Shown: positions 12,746 through 21,660, counted from the stretch's first letter. The stretch: 26,928 bases of DNA from DATDYA01 sp035289165 (GCA_035289165.1 DATDYA010000063.1:1-26928); one strand, 5' to 3'. A program made the numbers and translations. Notes: generated from the sequence alone by a model not told the origin.

Positions 12746-14104
12746 CTAGTAATCGCGAAGTTTAGTGATAAGATCTGAATTTTGGATTTTCTCTAAAGCC
12801 TTAGCTTCAATCTGGCGGATACGTTCACGAGTAACACCAAATTCCTGGCCCACTTCTTCCAAGGTATGAGTAACACCGTCCATTAAACCAAAACGCATTT
12901 CCAAAATCTTTTGTTCGCGTGGGGAGAGTGACTTAATCGACTCTTGAACATAATCCCGTAGAATCTCGAGGCCAGCGGCACGGTCGGGTGAAACATTTTT
13001 AACGTCTTCAATAAAATCTTGCAAAGAGGAATCGTCGTCATCATCACCAACCGATACCTCTAAAGAAACCGTGTCTTGAGAAATTTTAATGATGTGGTTG
13101 ATCTTATCTACCTCTTCACCCATTTCCGCCGCCAATTCTTCCGGGGTTGGGTCACGGCCAAGGTCTTGCATCAACCGTCTCTGGACTTGTTGGAAACGAT
13201 TAATGGTTTCCACCATGTGAACCGGGATGCGGATAGTGCGAGATTGATCGGCCAAAGCACGCGTAATGGCTTGGCGAATCCACCAAGTGGCGTAGGTCGA
13301 AAACTTATAACCCTTGCGGTAGTCAAATTTTTTAACCGCTCGGAAAAGACCAATGTTGCCTTCTTGAATAAGATCAAGTAAGGATAAACTTTTCCCGACA
13401 AATTTCTTAGCGATAGAAACTACTAGGCGTAAGTTGGCTTCGATCAGTTTCCGTTCGGCGGCTTTATCCCCTCTTTCCTTGCGTTTGGCCAACGAAACTT
13501 CTTCTTCGCCCTTTAAAAGTGGTATTTTCCCAATCTCGCGCAAATACATCTGGATTGAGTCGGAAGAAATTGACCCAAGGTCAAACGGGATATCCATGTC
13601 TGGCTGTTCACCCTGAAATTCTTTTAAAACACCATGTTGGTCTTTCACGCCCCCCAACAAGGACTGCGGTGGTTCAACCAAAGAGATGCCGTTCCGGTCC
13701 ATTAACTCCAAAAAGCCCTCATACAAGTCAATGTACTGCTCCGGGTACGGCAAGGCGGAAAGTAGCTCGACTTCCGTAATAAAACTACGGTTGCGGCCTT
13801 TGCGGATAAGATCCCAAATTTTTTCTTCGCTAGGGACTGGGGCCACAAAAGGTGGTGGGAGAGGAAGAAGAACTTTTTTAAACTTTTTTTCTCTAACTAA
13901 AATTTTTGCTTTAGAAATAGCTTTTCCACTTTTAACAAGTTGTTTTTTCTTAACCTTAAACTGGGGTTTAGGAGCCTTTTTAACCGTTATGTGTCGGGCC
14001 GATTTTGCCTTTTTTAATAGCCTTATCTTTTTTACTTTAGAAGCAGAAACAGTTTTGGTGGTTTTCTTTTTCATGGATTTTAAATTTTTCTTTTTGCGTA
14101 CCAT
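12746..14104 (-). CDS. rpoD: RNA polymerase primary sigma factor (RpoD/SigA)
   Basis: Main sigma factor, directing RNA polymerase to -35/-10 promoters such as those seen in this window. The 452 residues hold a Lys-rich N-terminal extension (about 3-77) that is strongly basic, a region-1-like segment, region 1.2 (182-215), region 2 (216-295, with DLIQEGNIGLFRAV, FDYRKGYKFSTYATWWIRQAI), region 3 (about 296-375) and region 4 (385-445, HTH with TLEEVGQEFGVTRERIRQIE). An acidic GDDDDDSS segment lies at 353-360. Sigma factors usually have an acidic rather than basic N-terminus. It lies 45 nt after dnaG, the standard dnaG-rpoD order. ATG 14104 is used; ATG 14074 (Met11) is an alternative. Confidence 0.95.
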   Translation of the reverse strand: MVRKKKNLKSMKKKTTKTVSASKVKKIRLLKKAKSARHITVKKAPKPQFKVKKKQLVKSGKAISKAKILVREKKFKKVLLPLPPPFVAPVPSEEKIWDLIRKGRNRSFITEVELLSALPYPEQYIDLYEGFLELMDRNGISLVEPPQSLLGGVKDQHGVLKEFQGEQPDMDIPFDLGSISSDSIQMYLREIGKIPLLKGEEEVSLAKRKERGDKAAERKLIEANLRLVVSIAKKFVGKSLSLLDLIQEGNIGLFRAVKKFDYRKGYKFSTYATWWIRQAITRALADQSRTIRIPVHMVETINRFQQVQRRLMQDLGRDPTPEELAAEMGEEVDKINHIIKISQDTVSLEVSVGDDDDDSSLQDFIEDVKNVSPDRAAGLEILRDYVQESIKSLSPREQKILEMRFGLMDGVTHTLEEVGQEFGVTRERIRQIEAKALEKIQNSDLITKLRDY

Positions 14105-14149
14105 AAAATTTAACTGAAAGTATAACTCTCCAGATTTACTACCAAAGAA

Positions 14150-15949
14150 CTATAGGCGCGAGAGCTCTTGCAGTTCGCGCAATAACAAACCGACTTTTTC
14201 TTTATCCCCCGCTCGTTCAGCTTGGGAAAGTTCGGTTTGAATTTGTTGCCCTCTGGTTTTTGACCACAGGGATTTTAATCTGGTTAAAAGCTGGCTGAAT
14301 TCCGCCTCAGTGGCTTTCGGGCCAAGCTCGGTAAAATCCTTCTCGCTTTGCATCTGAAGGACCTCGACTAAGTCTTTAAACTCGGGATGATTAAAATCAT
14401 CAAGAGCGACGTTTCTATTTTCAGTATACGTTGTTTTTAAACTTTCGTAAAGCCCGGTTAAGCTGTCTCCGCCCCAGAGAGCGCGGGGCAGAGAAAAAAA
14501 CTGTTCGTTCATATATTCCGGATAGCGAAATACTAAACCGAGGAGCTTTGATCTTAAAGCATGAACCTGATCGTCTTTTTCTGCTTCTTTAACGGGAGTT
14601 GGGGTATTTTTTTTAACCAGGGTAGAAACCCCAGATCTTTTTTCGACATCAATTTTAAGACGGTCTAAATCTTCCCGTAGAGCATTTAAATCGGCTCCTA
14701 AACGATTGGCGAGCTCCTTCAACCAATGATCCCGCTCAACAGCATAAGGAATGCGTCCAATGAGCGGTAAAAGCTCATTGGCGACGGCCTGTTTCTCTTT
14801 AGGCTTGTTAGTATCGTGACTGCCTAAACTTTTCTTAAAATACCACTCCATGATTTCGGTCGCGTTTTTAACCGCTTCGAACCAAACAGCTGGATTTTTC
14901 TTTAGACATTCATCGGCATCTTTTCCGGCACCCTCCGGGATAGTAATGACCCGGATATTAACCCCTTCGGTAAGCAGGACTTCGATCCCACGCATGGCGG
15001 CATTTTGTCCGGCGGCATCGGCATCAAAAGCAATCGCCAGATTGTCGGAATATCTTTTTAAAAGTTTGGCTTGTTCGTTAGTTAAAGCGGTACCAGATGA
15101 GGCGACCACATTTTCTATACCATGACTATGACAGGCAATTACATCCATTTGGCCTTCGACCATGACAGTTAGGTCAGCCTTACGGATGGGTTGCTTAGCT
15201 TGGTAGAGACCATACAAGATGCGAGACTTTTGGTAGACAAGAGTTTCCGGGGTATTCACATATTTACCACCAGAATTTTCTTTTTCAACCAAGACCCGAC
15301 CAGTAAAACCAACCACATCACCATGGACGTTCTGGATCGGGAACATGATCCGACCGCGAAAACGGTCATAATATCCCCGACTCGAGCCAGCCTGAACCCC
15401 GTCTTTTTTAATGGTTAAACCAGTGGCCACTAAATCTTCAATACCAATCCCTTTTTTGAGAAAATACTGGGTTAGTAATTCCCACTGATCCGGGACATAC
15501 CCAATCTGCCATTTTTCGATTGCTTCTTTGGTTACTCCACGGTTAGTCAAATAATCCAAGGCGGGTTTAGCCACCGACATATCTAGCAAAATACGGTGGT
15601 AAAAATATGCCGCCTTACCATTAATTTCCAAAATTCGGTTTTTCTGGCTTTTGTTTACTTCCGTCCGGAAGTTCTCTAGTTTAATACCAGCCCGGTCGGC
15701 TAATAATTTCAAAGCCTCGGGGAAATCTAACCCTTCGATCTCTTGGACGAAAGAAAAGGCGTCGCCGTGTTTCCCACAACCAAAACAATGCCAGAACTGC
15801 CGTTCCGGATGAACCATGAAAGATGGTGATTTTTCCGAGTGGAATGGGCAACAAGCTTTCCAATATACACCAGCTTTTTTCAAAGGCACGTATTCTTGGA
15901 TAAGCTGAACTAAATCCAACCGGTCTTTGATGGACTGTGTGTCAGTCAT
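14150..15949 (-). CDS. dnaG: DNA primase DnaG
   Basis: Makes RNA primers for replication, with DnaB. The 599 residues have a CHC2 zinc domain at the N-terminus (ligands Cys34, His37, Cys55, Cys58), the RNA-polymerase domain with RFRGRIMFPI (196-205), the TOPRIM fold with VEGQMD (264-269, Glu265) and FDADAAG (308-314, Asp309 and Asp311), and a C-terminal helical region for the helicase. The N-terminus (MTDTQSIKDRLDLVQLI) is a few residues shorter than in E. coli. It heads the dnaG-rpoD-murG set. A GATAAT lies about 25 nt upstream of ATG 15949, without a clear -35. Call is firm. Confidence 0.95.
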   Translation of the reverse strand: MTDTQSIKDRLDLVQLIQEYVPLKKAGVYWKACCPFHSEKSPSFMVHPERQFWHCFGCGKHGDAFSFVQEIEGLDFPEALKLLADRAGIKLENFRTEVNKSQKNRILEINGKAAYFYHRILLDMSVAKPALDYLTNRGVTKEAIEKWQIGYVPDQWELLTQYFLKKGIGIEDLVATGLTIKKDGVQAGSSRGYYDRFRGRIMFPIQNVHGDVVGFTGRVLVEKENSGGKYVNTPETLVYQKSRILYGLYQAKQPIRKADLTVMVEGQMDVIACHSHGIENVVASSGTALTNEQAKLLKRYSDNLAIAFDADAAGQNAAMRGIEVLLTEGVNIRVITIPEGAGKDADECLKKNPAVWFEAVKNATEIMEWYFKKSLGSHDTNKPKEKQAVANELLPLIGRIPYAVERDHWLKELANRLGADLNALREDLDRLKIDVEKRSGVSTLVKKNTPTPVKEAEKDDQVHALRSKLLGLVFRYPEYMNEQFFSLPRALWGGDSLTGLYESLKTTYTENRNVALDDFNHPEFKDLVEVLQMQSEKDFTELGPKATEAEFSQLLTRLKSLWSKTRGQQIQTELSQAERAGDKEKVGLLLRELQELSRL

Positions 15950-15995
15950 ATGCCCTTAAATTACCATTATCTAGGGGAAAAGACAAGAGTGAGGA

Positions 15996-16025
15996 TTGAC
16001 AAAATTAGTTAAACGGGACTAGTCT
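15996..16025 (+). promoter_or_regulatory. Promoter of the GC-rich gene at 16087
   Basis: TTGACA (15996-16001) and TAGTCT (16020-16025), 18-bp spacer. The leader of about 55 nt then has CCCAC/GTGGG and GCCCT/AGGGC hairpins immediately before the Shine-Dalgarno site. Confidence 0.45.
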
Positions 16026-16086
16026 ATTAATACCCCACAGTCCCGTGGGCGGCTATGCCCTGGCTTAATAGGGCGAGGAGGTCGGC

Positions 16087-16308
16087 ATGAAGCGGCAGAA
16101 AACCAGCCCGCGGACGCGGGCGATCGTCTGGTTCGTTGCCGCGACCATTTTTCTCATGGTCGTGGTCGCCGCCTCTGTCAAGGGGTGGCCGGCAGTTAAT
16201 TGGCTGGCCGGGGTCGGGCTCGCGCTGAGCCTAATCTCAGGCCTTCTGAACCTGCTCGAAATAGAGGTGGTCAAGGACCTGGATAAGTCCCTTGAACCAC
16301 CGCCCTGA
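16087..16308 (+). CDS. GC-rich small membrane protein, two predicted helices
   Basis: A 73-residue protein with a basic start (MKRQKTSPRTR), two membrane helices (about 12-30 and 35-58) and a short acidic/charged tail ending in PPP. Function unknown. A perfect AGGAGG (16076-16081), 5 nt before ATG 16087, decides the start, and stands out because most neighbours lack a Shine-Dalgarno sequence. G+C content is visibly higher than in flanking dnaG and the exporter genes. It is an isolated plus-strand unit with its own promoter, a structured leader, a nested stem-loop and a terminator, in the gap between two minus-strand operons. It is likely to be real; no family recognised. Confidence 0.65.
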   Translation: MKRQKTSPRTRAIVWFVAATIFLMVVVAASVKGWPAVNWLAGVGLALSLISGLLNLLEIEVVKDLDKSLEPPP

Positions 16309-16328
16309 CAAGCGGGGCCGACCGCGAG

Positions 16329-16389
16329 CAGTACTCGGCCGTGTCCCCGAAAGATATAAACTTTGTGTCTTTCGGAGAGCCGAGTACTG
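16329..16389 (+). other. Nested stem-loop downstream of the GC-rich gene
   Basis: Outer stem CAGTACTCGGC (16329-16339) / GCCGAGTACTG (16379-16389), 11 perfect pairs. Inner stem CCGAAAGA (16347-16354) / TCTTTCGG (16368-16375), 8 perfect pairs with a 13-nt A/T-rich loop. The intrinsic terminator follows 8 nt later. It may be a stable 3' end, a processed small RNA or a double-stranded RNA site. Confidence 0.55.
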
Positions 16390-16396
16390 AAAAAGT

Positions 16397-16428
16397 AAAA
16401 CCCAGTGCAAATATATGCGCTGGGTTTT
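16397..16428. terminator. Bidirectional terminator between the GC-rich gene and the exporter operon
   Basis: AAACCCAGTGC / GCGCTGGGTTT, 11 pairs with one G-U, 8-nt loop and T-tracts on both strands. It ends the plus-strand unit and the minus-strand exporter operon. Confidence 0.75.
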
Positions 16429-16443
16429 TGTTTAGGAATTTTG

Positions 16444-17688
16444 TTATTCTCTCCTTAACGCCTCAATCGGATCAAGAGCCGCGGCTTTGCGAGCGGGATA
16501 AAGGCCGAAGAACAGACCAACGGCGGCGGAAAATGTTAAGGAAAGTATTATCGATGAAATGGGGATGGAATAAACCCAAGCCAGGTTAAAGTAGGTCGCA
16601 GCAAGATAAACAAGCAAGGCAAGCACGGCACCAAGGATAATACCGACAACACCACCGATTGAAGTTAGTACAGTTGCTTCAGTTAAAAATTGCCAAAGAA
16701 TATCTTTCTTTTTAGCACCAAGAGATTTTCTTAAACCAATTTCAAAAGTACGCTCGGTGACAGATACATACATAATGTTCATAATCCCCACTCCTCCGAC
16801 AATGAGCGAGATGCAAACGAGGGCGACTAACAAAAAGGTTATACCTCCCACCACAGACTTTAACATATTCGCGGCTTCTTCCATGGTACTAATCGCGAAG
16901 TCATCGCGGTCGGGATCGGTAATATCGTGGTTCTCACGGATTATTTCTTCTAATTCGGTGACAGTCGCGGCTAAACGACTGCGATCTTTTACTTTAGTAA
17001 TGATCGAACGGACATAATCAATACCTAAGATTCTTTTTTGCATGGTTTTAGTCGGGATAATGACCAGATCATCCATATCCATGAAAAAGGCCGCCCCGCG
17101 TTCGGCGGCGACACCGACAATGCGGAAGGGTTTGTTTTTAATATAGATCGTTTTACCGATAGCGTCTTGATCGCCAAAAAATCTTTCGTTAACACCGTGA
17201 CCAATAACAACAACCTGCGACAAGGAGTCCTCCTCATCTTTCGTAAACATCCGGCCAGAGGCAAAGTCAAATTTTTCAACCTCCGGCATACTATGCCCCT
17301 CCCCCATTACCATTGTTATCTTATCTTCACCTTGGTAACGGACAACTTCTTGACCAATAATCCAACCATAGGTCGCAATGATATTGGGGTGTTTGGAAAT
17401 ATCTTCAATGTCTTGGTCGTTAAGAGTGGTGATCACGATGCCGGTTGACTGCCCCACGGCGTTTTCATTGGAGGTTTTACTAGTGGAAGGAATCTTAGTT
17501 TCAATACTTATCGTGTCCGCCGAATATATTTCCAACTCACTCATGACCAGTTTATCTAAACCGCGGCCGGCGGCCATAATGGTGATAACAACGGCGATGC
17601 CAATGCTAATACCTAAAATCGTTAAAAGCGAACGAAGCTTCTGGGCGCGCAAAGATTTTAGGGCGAATTGAAAAGCGGTGTTAAACAT
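16444..17688 (-). CDS. MacB-like ABC transporter permease (second of tandem pair)
   Basis: MacB-type permeases are mechanotransmitters that work with a separate or fused ATPase. This protein has no ATPase domain. I choose ATG 17688 (414 residues); an upstream in-frame ATG at 17754 lies inside the preceding gene and adds an unrelated 22-residue segment. Layout: TM1 near the N-terminus (SLLTILGISIGIAVVITIM), an extracytoplasmic MacB periplasmic-core domain (about 50-260), three TMs at about 280-400 with ERTFEIGLRKSLGAKKKDILWQF, and the FLYPARKAAALDPIEALRRE end. The gene starts one nucleotide after the stop of its paralogue at 17690-18928. It is the last gene of the operon. Substrate unknown. 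Confidence 0.88.
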   Translation of the reverse strand: MFNTAFQFALKSLRAQKLRSLLTILGISIGIAVVITIMAAGRGLDKLVMSELEIYSADTISIETKIPSTSKTSNENAVGQSTGIVITTLNDQDIEDISKHPNIIATYGWIIGQEVVRYQGEDKITMVMGEGHSMPEVEKFDFASGRMFTKDEEDSLSQVVVIGHGVNERFFGDQDAIGKTIYIKNKPFRIVGVAAERGAAFFMDMDDLVIIPTKTMQKRILGIDYVRSIITKVKDRSRLAATVTELEEIIRENHDITDPDRDDFAISTMEEAANMLKSVVGGITFLLVALVCISLIVGGVGIMNIMYVSVTERTFEIGLRKSLGAKKKDILWQFLTEATVLTSIGGVVGIILGAVLALLVYLAATYFNLAWVYSIPISSIILSLTFSAAVGLFFGLYPARKAAALDPIEALRRE

Positions 17689-17689
17689 A

Positions 17690-18928
17690 TTACTCGTAAC
17701 GTAAAGCCTCGATTGGGTCGAGATTCGCGGCCCGTCGCGCTGGCAACAAACCAAAGATTAAACCAATCCCGATCGAAACAAAACAAGCCAATAAAATTGA
17801 AGAAACTGATACGACGTATTCCCAATCATATTCCATACCTTGAGCCACGCGGGCGACTGCAAAAGAAATTAACAACCCCAAAACAATTCCGATCAGACCA
17901 CCGGTTAAGGTGATCGCCATAGTTTCGATTAAGAATTGAGAAATTATTTGGCGTTTTTTCGCACCCACAGCTTTCCTTAGACCAATTTCTCTGGTTCGCT
18001 CTTGCACCGCCGCTAACATAATATTCATAATTCCAATTCCGCCGACCATTAAGGCAATGGAAGCCACGGCGACCAAAAAGAGTTTTAGAGCATTGGTGAT
18101 CGTCGTTAAAGTCGAAAGACCTTGGGCCATACTGCGGACGGAAAAATCATCGTTCTCTGGATTGGTTATGTCATGCTCGTCACGAATTATGGCGCGAACA
18201 AATTCCATACTGTCATCGACATTCTCCGCGGCATCTATTTTAAAACGGGCGTAACTAATGTAATCCACACCAAGTAGTGTTTTTTGGGCGGTTTCAAGCG
18301 GGACAAAAATTTGATTATCCTGATTTTCAAAACCACTGACCCCCCGTTCTTCCATGACCCCAATGATATTAAAACTAGTACGTTTAATCTTGATAATCTT
18401 CCCGATGGGATCCAGGTCCTGGAATAAATCTTCAGCTACTTGACTGCCAATTACCGCGACCCGCCCCGAACTTCGATCCTCTTCTTCGGTAAAGAAGCGG
18501 CCACTCCCTAGTTCGGCGTCTTCGACCGAGGGATAGGTATAACTAACACCAACAAAATTAGTATCAGTTTTCTGTTCGCCCCAGGTAATGGTGTCACGCC
18601 CGCGGATATAGCCAGTAGCCGCAACAAGGTGCGAATTACCCGCATTCATTACCGCTTCGACATCTTTATTTTTAAAACTGGTGATAACAATACCCATGGC
18701 CGAGGCCGGCGGGCCGTCTTCATTGGAACTACCGGGTAAAACACCAATTAAATTCGATCCCATACCTTTCACTTGGTTTAAGATCAGGCTCTGTGCCCCG
18801 GCACCGACCGACATGATGACAATTACCGACATGATCCCAATAATAATCCCAAGCATGGTTAAAAACGACCGGACTTTATTACGGCTTAATATTTTCCAAA
18901 CATTATGTAAGTTCTCTAAAAGAAACAT
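17690..18928 (-). CDS. MacB-like ABC transporter permease (first of tandem pair)
   Basis: Paralogue of the following gene, 412 residues with the same arrangement: TM1 (FLTMLGIIIGIMSVIVIMS), MacB-core extracytoplasmic domain, then three C-terminal TMs with ERTREIGLRKAVGAKKRQIISQF and LLPARRAANLDPIEALRYE. The pair shares length, motifs and order, which points to tandem duplication. Together they could make a heterodimer driven by the ATPase encoded just upstream (3 nt). Such FtsX-like pairs without a fused ATPase occur in bacteria for export of lipids, peptides or antibiotics. No specific substrate is suggested by sequence. Start ATG 18928. Confidence 0.88.
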   Translation of the reverse strand: MFLLENLHNVWKILSRNKVRSFLTMLGIIIGIMSVIVIMSVGAGAQSLILNQVKGMGSNLIGVLPGSSNEDGPPASAMGIVITSFKNKDVEAVMNAGNSHLVAATGYIRGRDTITWGEQKTDTNFVGVSYTYPSVEDAELGSGRFFTEEEDRSSGRVAVIGSQVAEDLFQDLDPIGKIIKIKRTSFNIIGVMEERGVSGFENQDNQIFVPLETAQKTLLGVDYISYARFKIDAAENVDDSMEFVRAIIRDEHDITNPENDDFSVRSMAQGLSTLTTITNALKLFLVAVASIALMVGGIGIMNIMLAAVQERTREIGLRKAVGAKKRQIISQFLIETMAITLTGGLIGIVLGLLISFAVARVAQGMEYDWEYVVSVSSILLACFVSIGIGLIFGLLPARRAANLDPIEALRYE

Positions 18929-18931
18929 AGC

Positions 18932-19663
18932 TTATTTAACGAGCTCCGCACCATCTTCCGCCAATTGACGTTCTTTAACCTCATCATCTCCCACTATTTC
19001 GCCGTCTTTAATCCGTAGGATTCTTTTCGCATGTTCCGCGGTATATTTCTCGTGAGTAACAAGAATAATCGTGTGCCCCTGTTGATTCAAATCTTGTAAA
19101 ATTTTCATTACTTGATGGCCGCTCTTAGAGTCTAGGTTGCCGGTTGGTTCATCGGCAAAAATTACTTCGGGATTATTCACGAGAGCTCGCGCAATCGCGA
19201 CACGTTGTTTTTCCCCGCCAGAGAGCTGACCTGGCGTGTATTGCAAGCGATGATCGAGACCAACCATGGATAACAATTTTTTACCACGCGTCATTCGCTC
19301 GGTTTTAGACATGGTAGTGTAGTACAAAGGCATGATAACATTTTCCAAGGCGCTCGAGCGGTTCAAAAGATTAAACGCTTGAAAAATAAAGCCGACTTTG
19401 TTGCTCCGCATATCCGCCAGTTCGTCATCGTTTAATTTACTAACATCACGGCCTTCGAAAAAATATTGGCCAGTAGATAAAGTATCTAAAAAGCCAAGAA
19501 TGTGCATCAGGGTCGATTTACCAGAGCCAGACGGTCCCATGATTGAGACGAACTCCCCTTTTTTAATCTCGAAATTTAAACCATGTAACACCGAAGTCGT
19601 CAACTCACCGCTTTGGTATTCTTTGGTCAGATCTTTAATTTGGATTAACGTATTAAGAGGCAT
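18932..19663 (-). CDS. MacB/LolD-type ABC transporter ATP-binding protein
   Basis: A 243-residue ABC ATPase. Walker A GPSGSGKST, Q-loop in KVGFIFQAFNLLNR, signature QLSGGEKQRVAIARAL, Walker B VIFADEPTGNLDS, H-loop LVTHE. VGFIFQAFNLL with an SALENVIMPLYY continuation is typical of the MacB/LolD/YtrE class. The C-terminus is slightly extended and acidic/basic (VGDDEVKERQLAEDG). It lies 1 nt after the fusion-protein gene and 3 nt before the first permease, so translational coupling is likely. It should drive both permeases. Confidence 0.93.
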   Translation of the reverse strand: MPLNTLIQIKDLTKEYQSGELTTSVLHGLNFEIKKGEFVSIMGPSGSGKSTLMHILGFLDTLSTGQYFFEGRDVSKLNDDELADMRSNKVGFIFQAFNLLNRSSALENVIMPLYYTTMSKTERMTRGKKLLSMVGLDHRLQYTPGQLSGGEKQRVAIARALVNNPEVIFADEPTGNLDSKSGHQVMKILQDLNQQGHTIILVTHEKYTAEHAKRILRIKDGEIVGDDEVKERQLAEDGAELVK

Positions 19664-19664
19664 A

Positions 19665-21410
19665 TTACTTGGCTTCTTTTACGGAAACAACCACTGTTGC
19701 CCCCTCGCTAATCCCCTCCATAATTTCCATTTTCCCATCATCGGCGCGCAGGCCGGTTTTAACAGTTATTTCTTTTAACTCGTTGTTTTCTAAGACGCGG
19801 ATATACTTTTCTCCATTATCCCGAGAGAGAACCGCCCGAGTTGGCACTGTTAAAACTCCGGAGCGTTCTTCGGTTAAAATGTTAACGTTAGCAGTCATAC
19901 CAGATTTTATCTCTTTGTCGCTGTCTTCCATCGCCACCTTAACCCGGTAATACACAACATCTTGTATTTCGGTCGAAGCGCGGTCAATTGAGACAACAGT
20001 TCCTTTGAATTTTATGTCATCACCAAAAGCGTCGAGGGTGATTTCCGCGTTATCATTTAAAGCAAGCTTGGCCACGTCAGTTTCTGGCACATCTACCTTT
20101 ACTTCATAGTGGGGGGCAACGACTTTCATAACTACTTCACTCGACATAACTAACTCGCCTTTTTTCTTGTTGACCTTACCGACTACCCCGTCAACAGGAG
20201 CACGCATGATGGCCTTGTCCCGGTTAGCGACCGCTTGAGCGACAGCCGCGCGATAGGACGCGACATCCACGGCCCGAGGCGGATTCTTTTTGTTGTTATA
20301 ATTTGCCACCGCCTGATCATATCCGGCTTGTTTAATCGCGACAGTCGCGACGGCAGTTTTCCTAGCATTTTCTAAATCTTGCAAGGATTTATTATACGCA
20401 ATGGTATATGTAGTAAGACTATTTTTGGCGTTAGCAATAGCTTGTACTTCGGTTATAACGGCACTGTACTGTGTGTTGACAGAAGTACGAGTAGTGTTGA
20501 TCGTAGATTTTAGAGTATCTAAAGAAGCTTGAGTAAGACTGCCGACTGGTGGAGTAACCACCAAGACGTCGCTAACCGAACCCAATAGTGTATTCAATTG
20601 AGTTAAGGCCTTATTAGCCGACTGCAAGGCTTCATCCACGGCCAAATGATTTTGTGGATTTGACGCTAAACCGACTTTAACTCGTAATTCATCGCGGCTA
20701 GTCTTGGTAGACAAGTAATACCCATTAGCCGCTCCGAGTTTACTAGAATCGAGGATGGCGAGGTAATCATCAAAACTGTCGTTAGCGAGAGTATTGTCGA
20801 TACCTAAAATATTATCGGCCTGAGTCAAACCATTGTCAGCGGTTGCGATTGAGGTTTGCAGAACCGCCAAAGCATCTTTGTATTCGTCTTCAACAATTTG
20901 ACTAGTTTCACCGCCTTCAGCTTTTTTTAAGTTGTTCTCAGCCGTCTGAACGGCCGCTTCAGCGACCTTAATGGCGTTCTCGGTACTGGATTTAGTATTG
21001 TTCAGATCAGCTTCAGCGAGGTCAACCGCCGCTTTGTAGTAGGCGAGTTCGCTTTCGTTAACACCGGCTAATTTCTGTTGCAAGTTGGCGCTCGCTTGTG
21101 CGACAGCGGCATTTAACTCGGCTAGACGTAGGTTGGCCAACCATTGTCCAGCCCGAACCTTATCCCCTTCTTTAACCCTTAGGTCGGTTAGGGTGCCGGA
21201 GAGTTCAAAGTGGAGATCAAGATCGTTGGCGGATTCAATATTACCAGTTGTTTCAACTGTTTGACGTAGATTTTCGCGAGTAACATTTGTTGTTTGGTAC
21301 TCTGGACCTTTTTTGTTTCTACTGGCACTGACAAACGAATAACCAACGATTAATACGATAATAATCGCTGGGAGGTAAAACTTTTTCTTTTTAACAAAAG
21401 CTAAGTTCAT
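19665..21410 (-). CDS. MacA/HlyD-like membrane-fusion (periplasmic adaptor) protein
   Basis: Adaptor of the exporter, anchored by one helix (about 11-30). The 581-residue protein is longer than most MacA proteins. It has a biotinyl-lipoyl-like half (QTVETTGNIESANDL, LRVKEGDKVRAGQWLANLR), an unusually long coiled-coil hairpin (about 75-385, rich in Ala, Asn and Thr), the returning lipoyl half (APVDGVVGKVNKKKGELV), and beta-barrel/membrane-proximal domains (ITLDAFGDDIKFKGTVVSID, LTVPTRAVLSRDNGEKYIRVLENNELKEITVKTGL). A TolC-like partner is not in the window, and CPR cells are not expected to have a classical outer membrane, so the adaptor may span only the wall or surface layer. It begins 16 nt after the AbrB-like gene. 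Confidence 0.88.
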   Translation of the reverse strand: MNLAFVKKKKFYLPAIIIVLIVGYSFVSASRNKKGPEYQTTNVTRENLRQTVETTGNIESANDLDLHFELSGTLTDLRVKEGDKVRAGQWLANLRLAELNAAVAQASANLQQKLAGVNESELAYYKAAVDLAEADLNNTKSSTENAIKVAEAAVQTAENNLKKAEGGETSQIVEDEYKDALAVLQTSIATADNGLTQADNILGIDNTLANDSFDDYLAILDSSKLGAANGYYLSTKTSRDELRVKVGLASNPQNHLAVDEALQSANKALTQLNTLLGSVSDVLVVTPPVGSLTQASLDTLKSTINTTRTSVNTQYSAVITEVQAIANAKNSLTTYTIAYNKSLQDLENARKTAVATVAIKQAGYDQAVANYNNKKNPPRAVDVASYRAAVAQAVANRDKAIMRAPVDGVVGKVNKKKGELVMSSEVVMKVVAPHYEVKVDVPETDVAKLALNDNAEITLDAFGDDIKFKGTVVSIDRASTEIQDVVYYRVKVAMEDSDKEIKSGMTANVNILTEERSGVLTVPTRAVLSRDNGEKYIRVLENNELKEITVKTGLRADDGKMEIMEGISEGATVVVSVKEAK

Positions 21411-21426
21411 AAAAAATTATAGTTAA

Positions 21427-21651
21427 CTATTTTGTTTGTTTTAAAAAACCAGCCATTTGACCTACCATCTTTTTAACATGCGCTTCGGGGATCAAAATTA
21501 ACTTACCGACGTGTTCGACAATTAAAAATCTGGCGCCACTTTTGAGTTTTAGACGATCACGGGCATTTTTGGGTATAACAATCTGACCGCGTTCGCCGAC
21601 AGTGGTATAACCACAGATTTCGCCAAAAGGACTGCTGGTTGATTTGGACAT
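21427..21651 (-). CDS. AbrB/SpoVT-type transcriptional regulator
   Basis: A 74-residue DNA-binding protein with a single SpoVT-AbrB swapped-hairpin domain at about 14-50: YTTVGERGQIVIPKNARDRL, then KSGARFLIVEHVGKLILIP. Such proteins dimerise and bind palindromes. The C-terminal tail is basic (EAHVKKMVGQMAGFLKQTK). It is the first gene of the exporter operon, 16 nt before the adaptor gene. Its promoter contains a perfect 13-bp inverted repeat that overlaps the -10, so autoregulation of the whole operon is the natural reading. An antitoxin role is less likely, since no toxin gene adjoins it. Family firm; regulation inferred. Confidence 0.9.
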   Translation of the reverse strand: MSKSTSSPFGEICGYTTVGERGQIVIPKNARDRLKLKSGARFLIVEHVGKLILIPEAHVKKMVGQMAGFLKQTK

Positions 21652-21660
21652 ATTTTAAAA

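Noticed and set aside
13686..14117. Plus-strand open frame of 143 codons
   Set aside because: Antisense shadow of the Lys-rich rpoD N-terminus; its Phe/Leu-rich translation mirrors Lys codons.
17689..17754. Upstream ATG extending the second MacB-like permease by 22 codons
   Set aside because: The added part lies inside the first permease gene, in another frame, and ATG 17688 directly follows that gene's stop and matches its paralogue's start.
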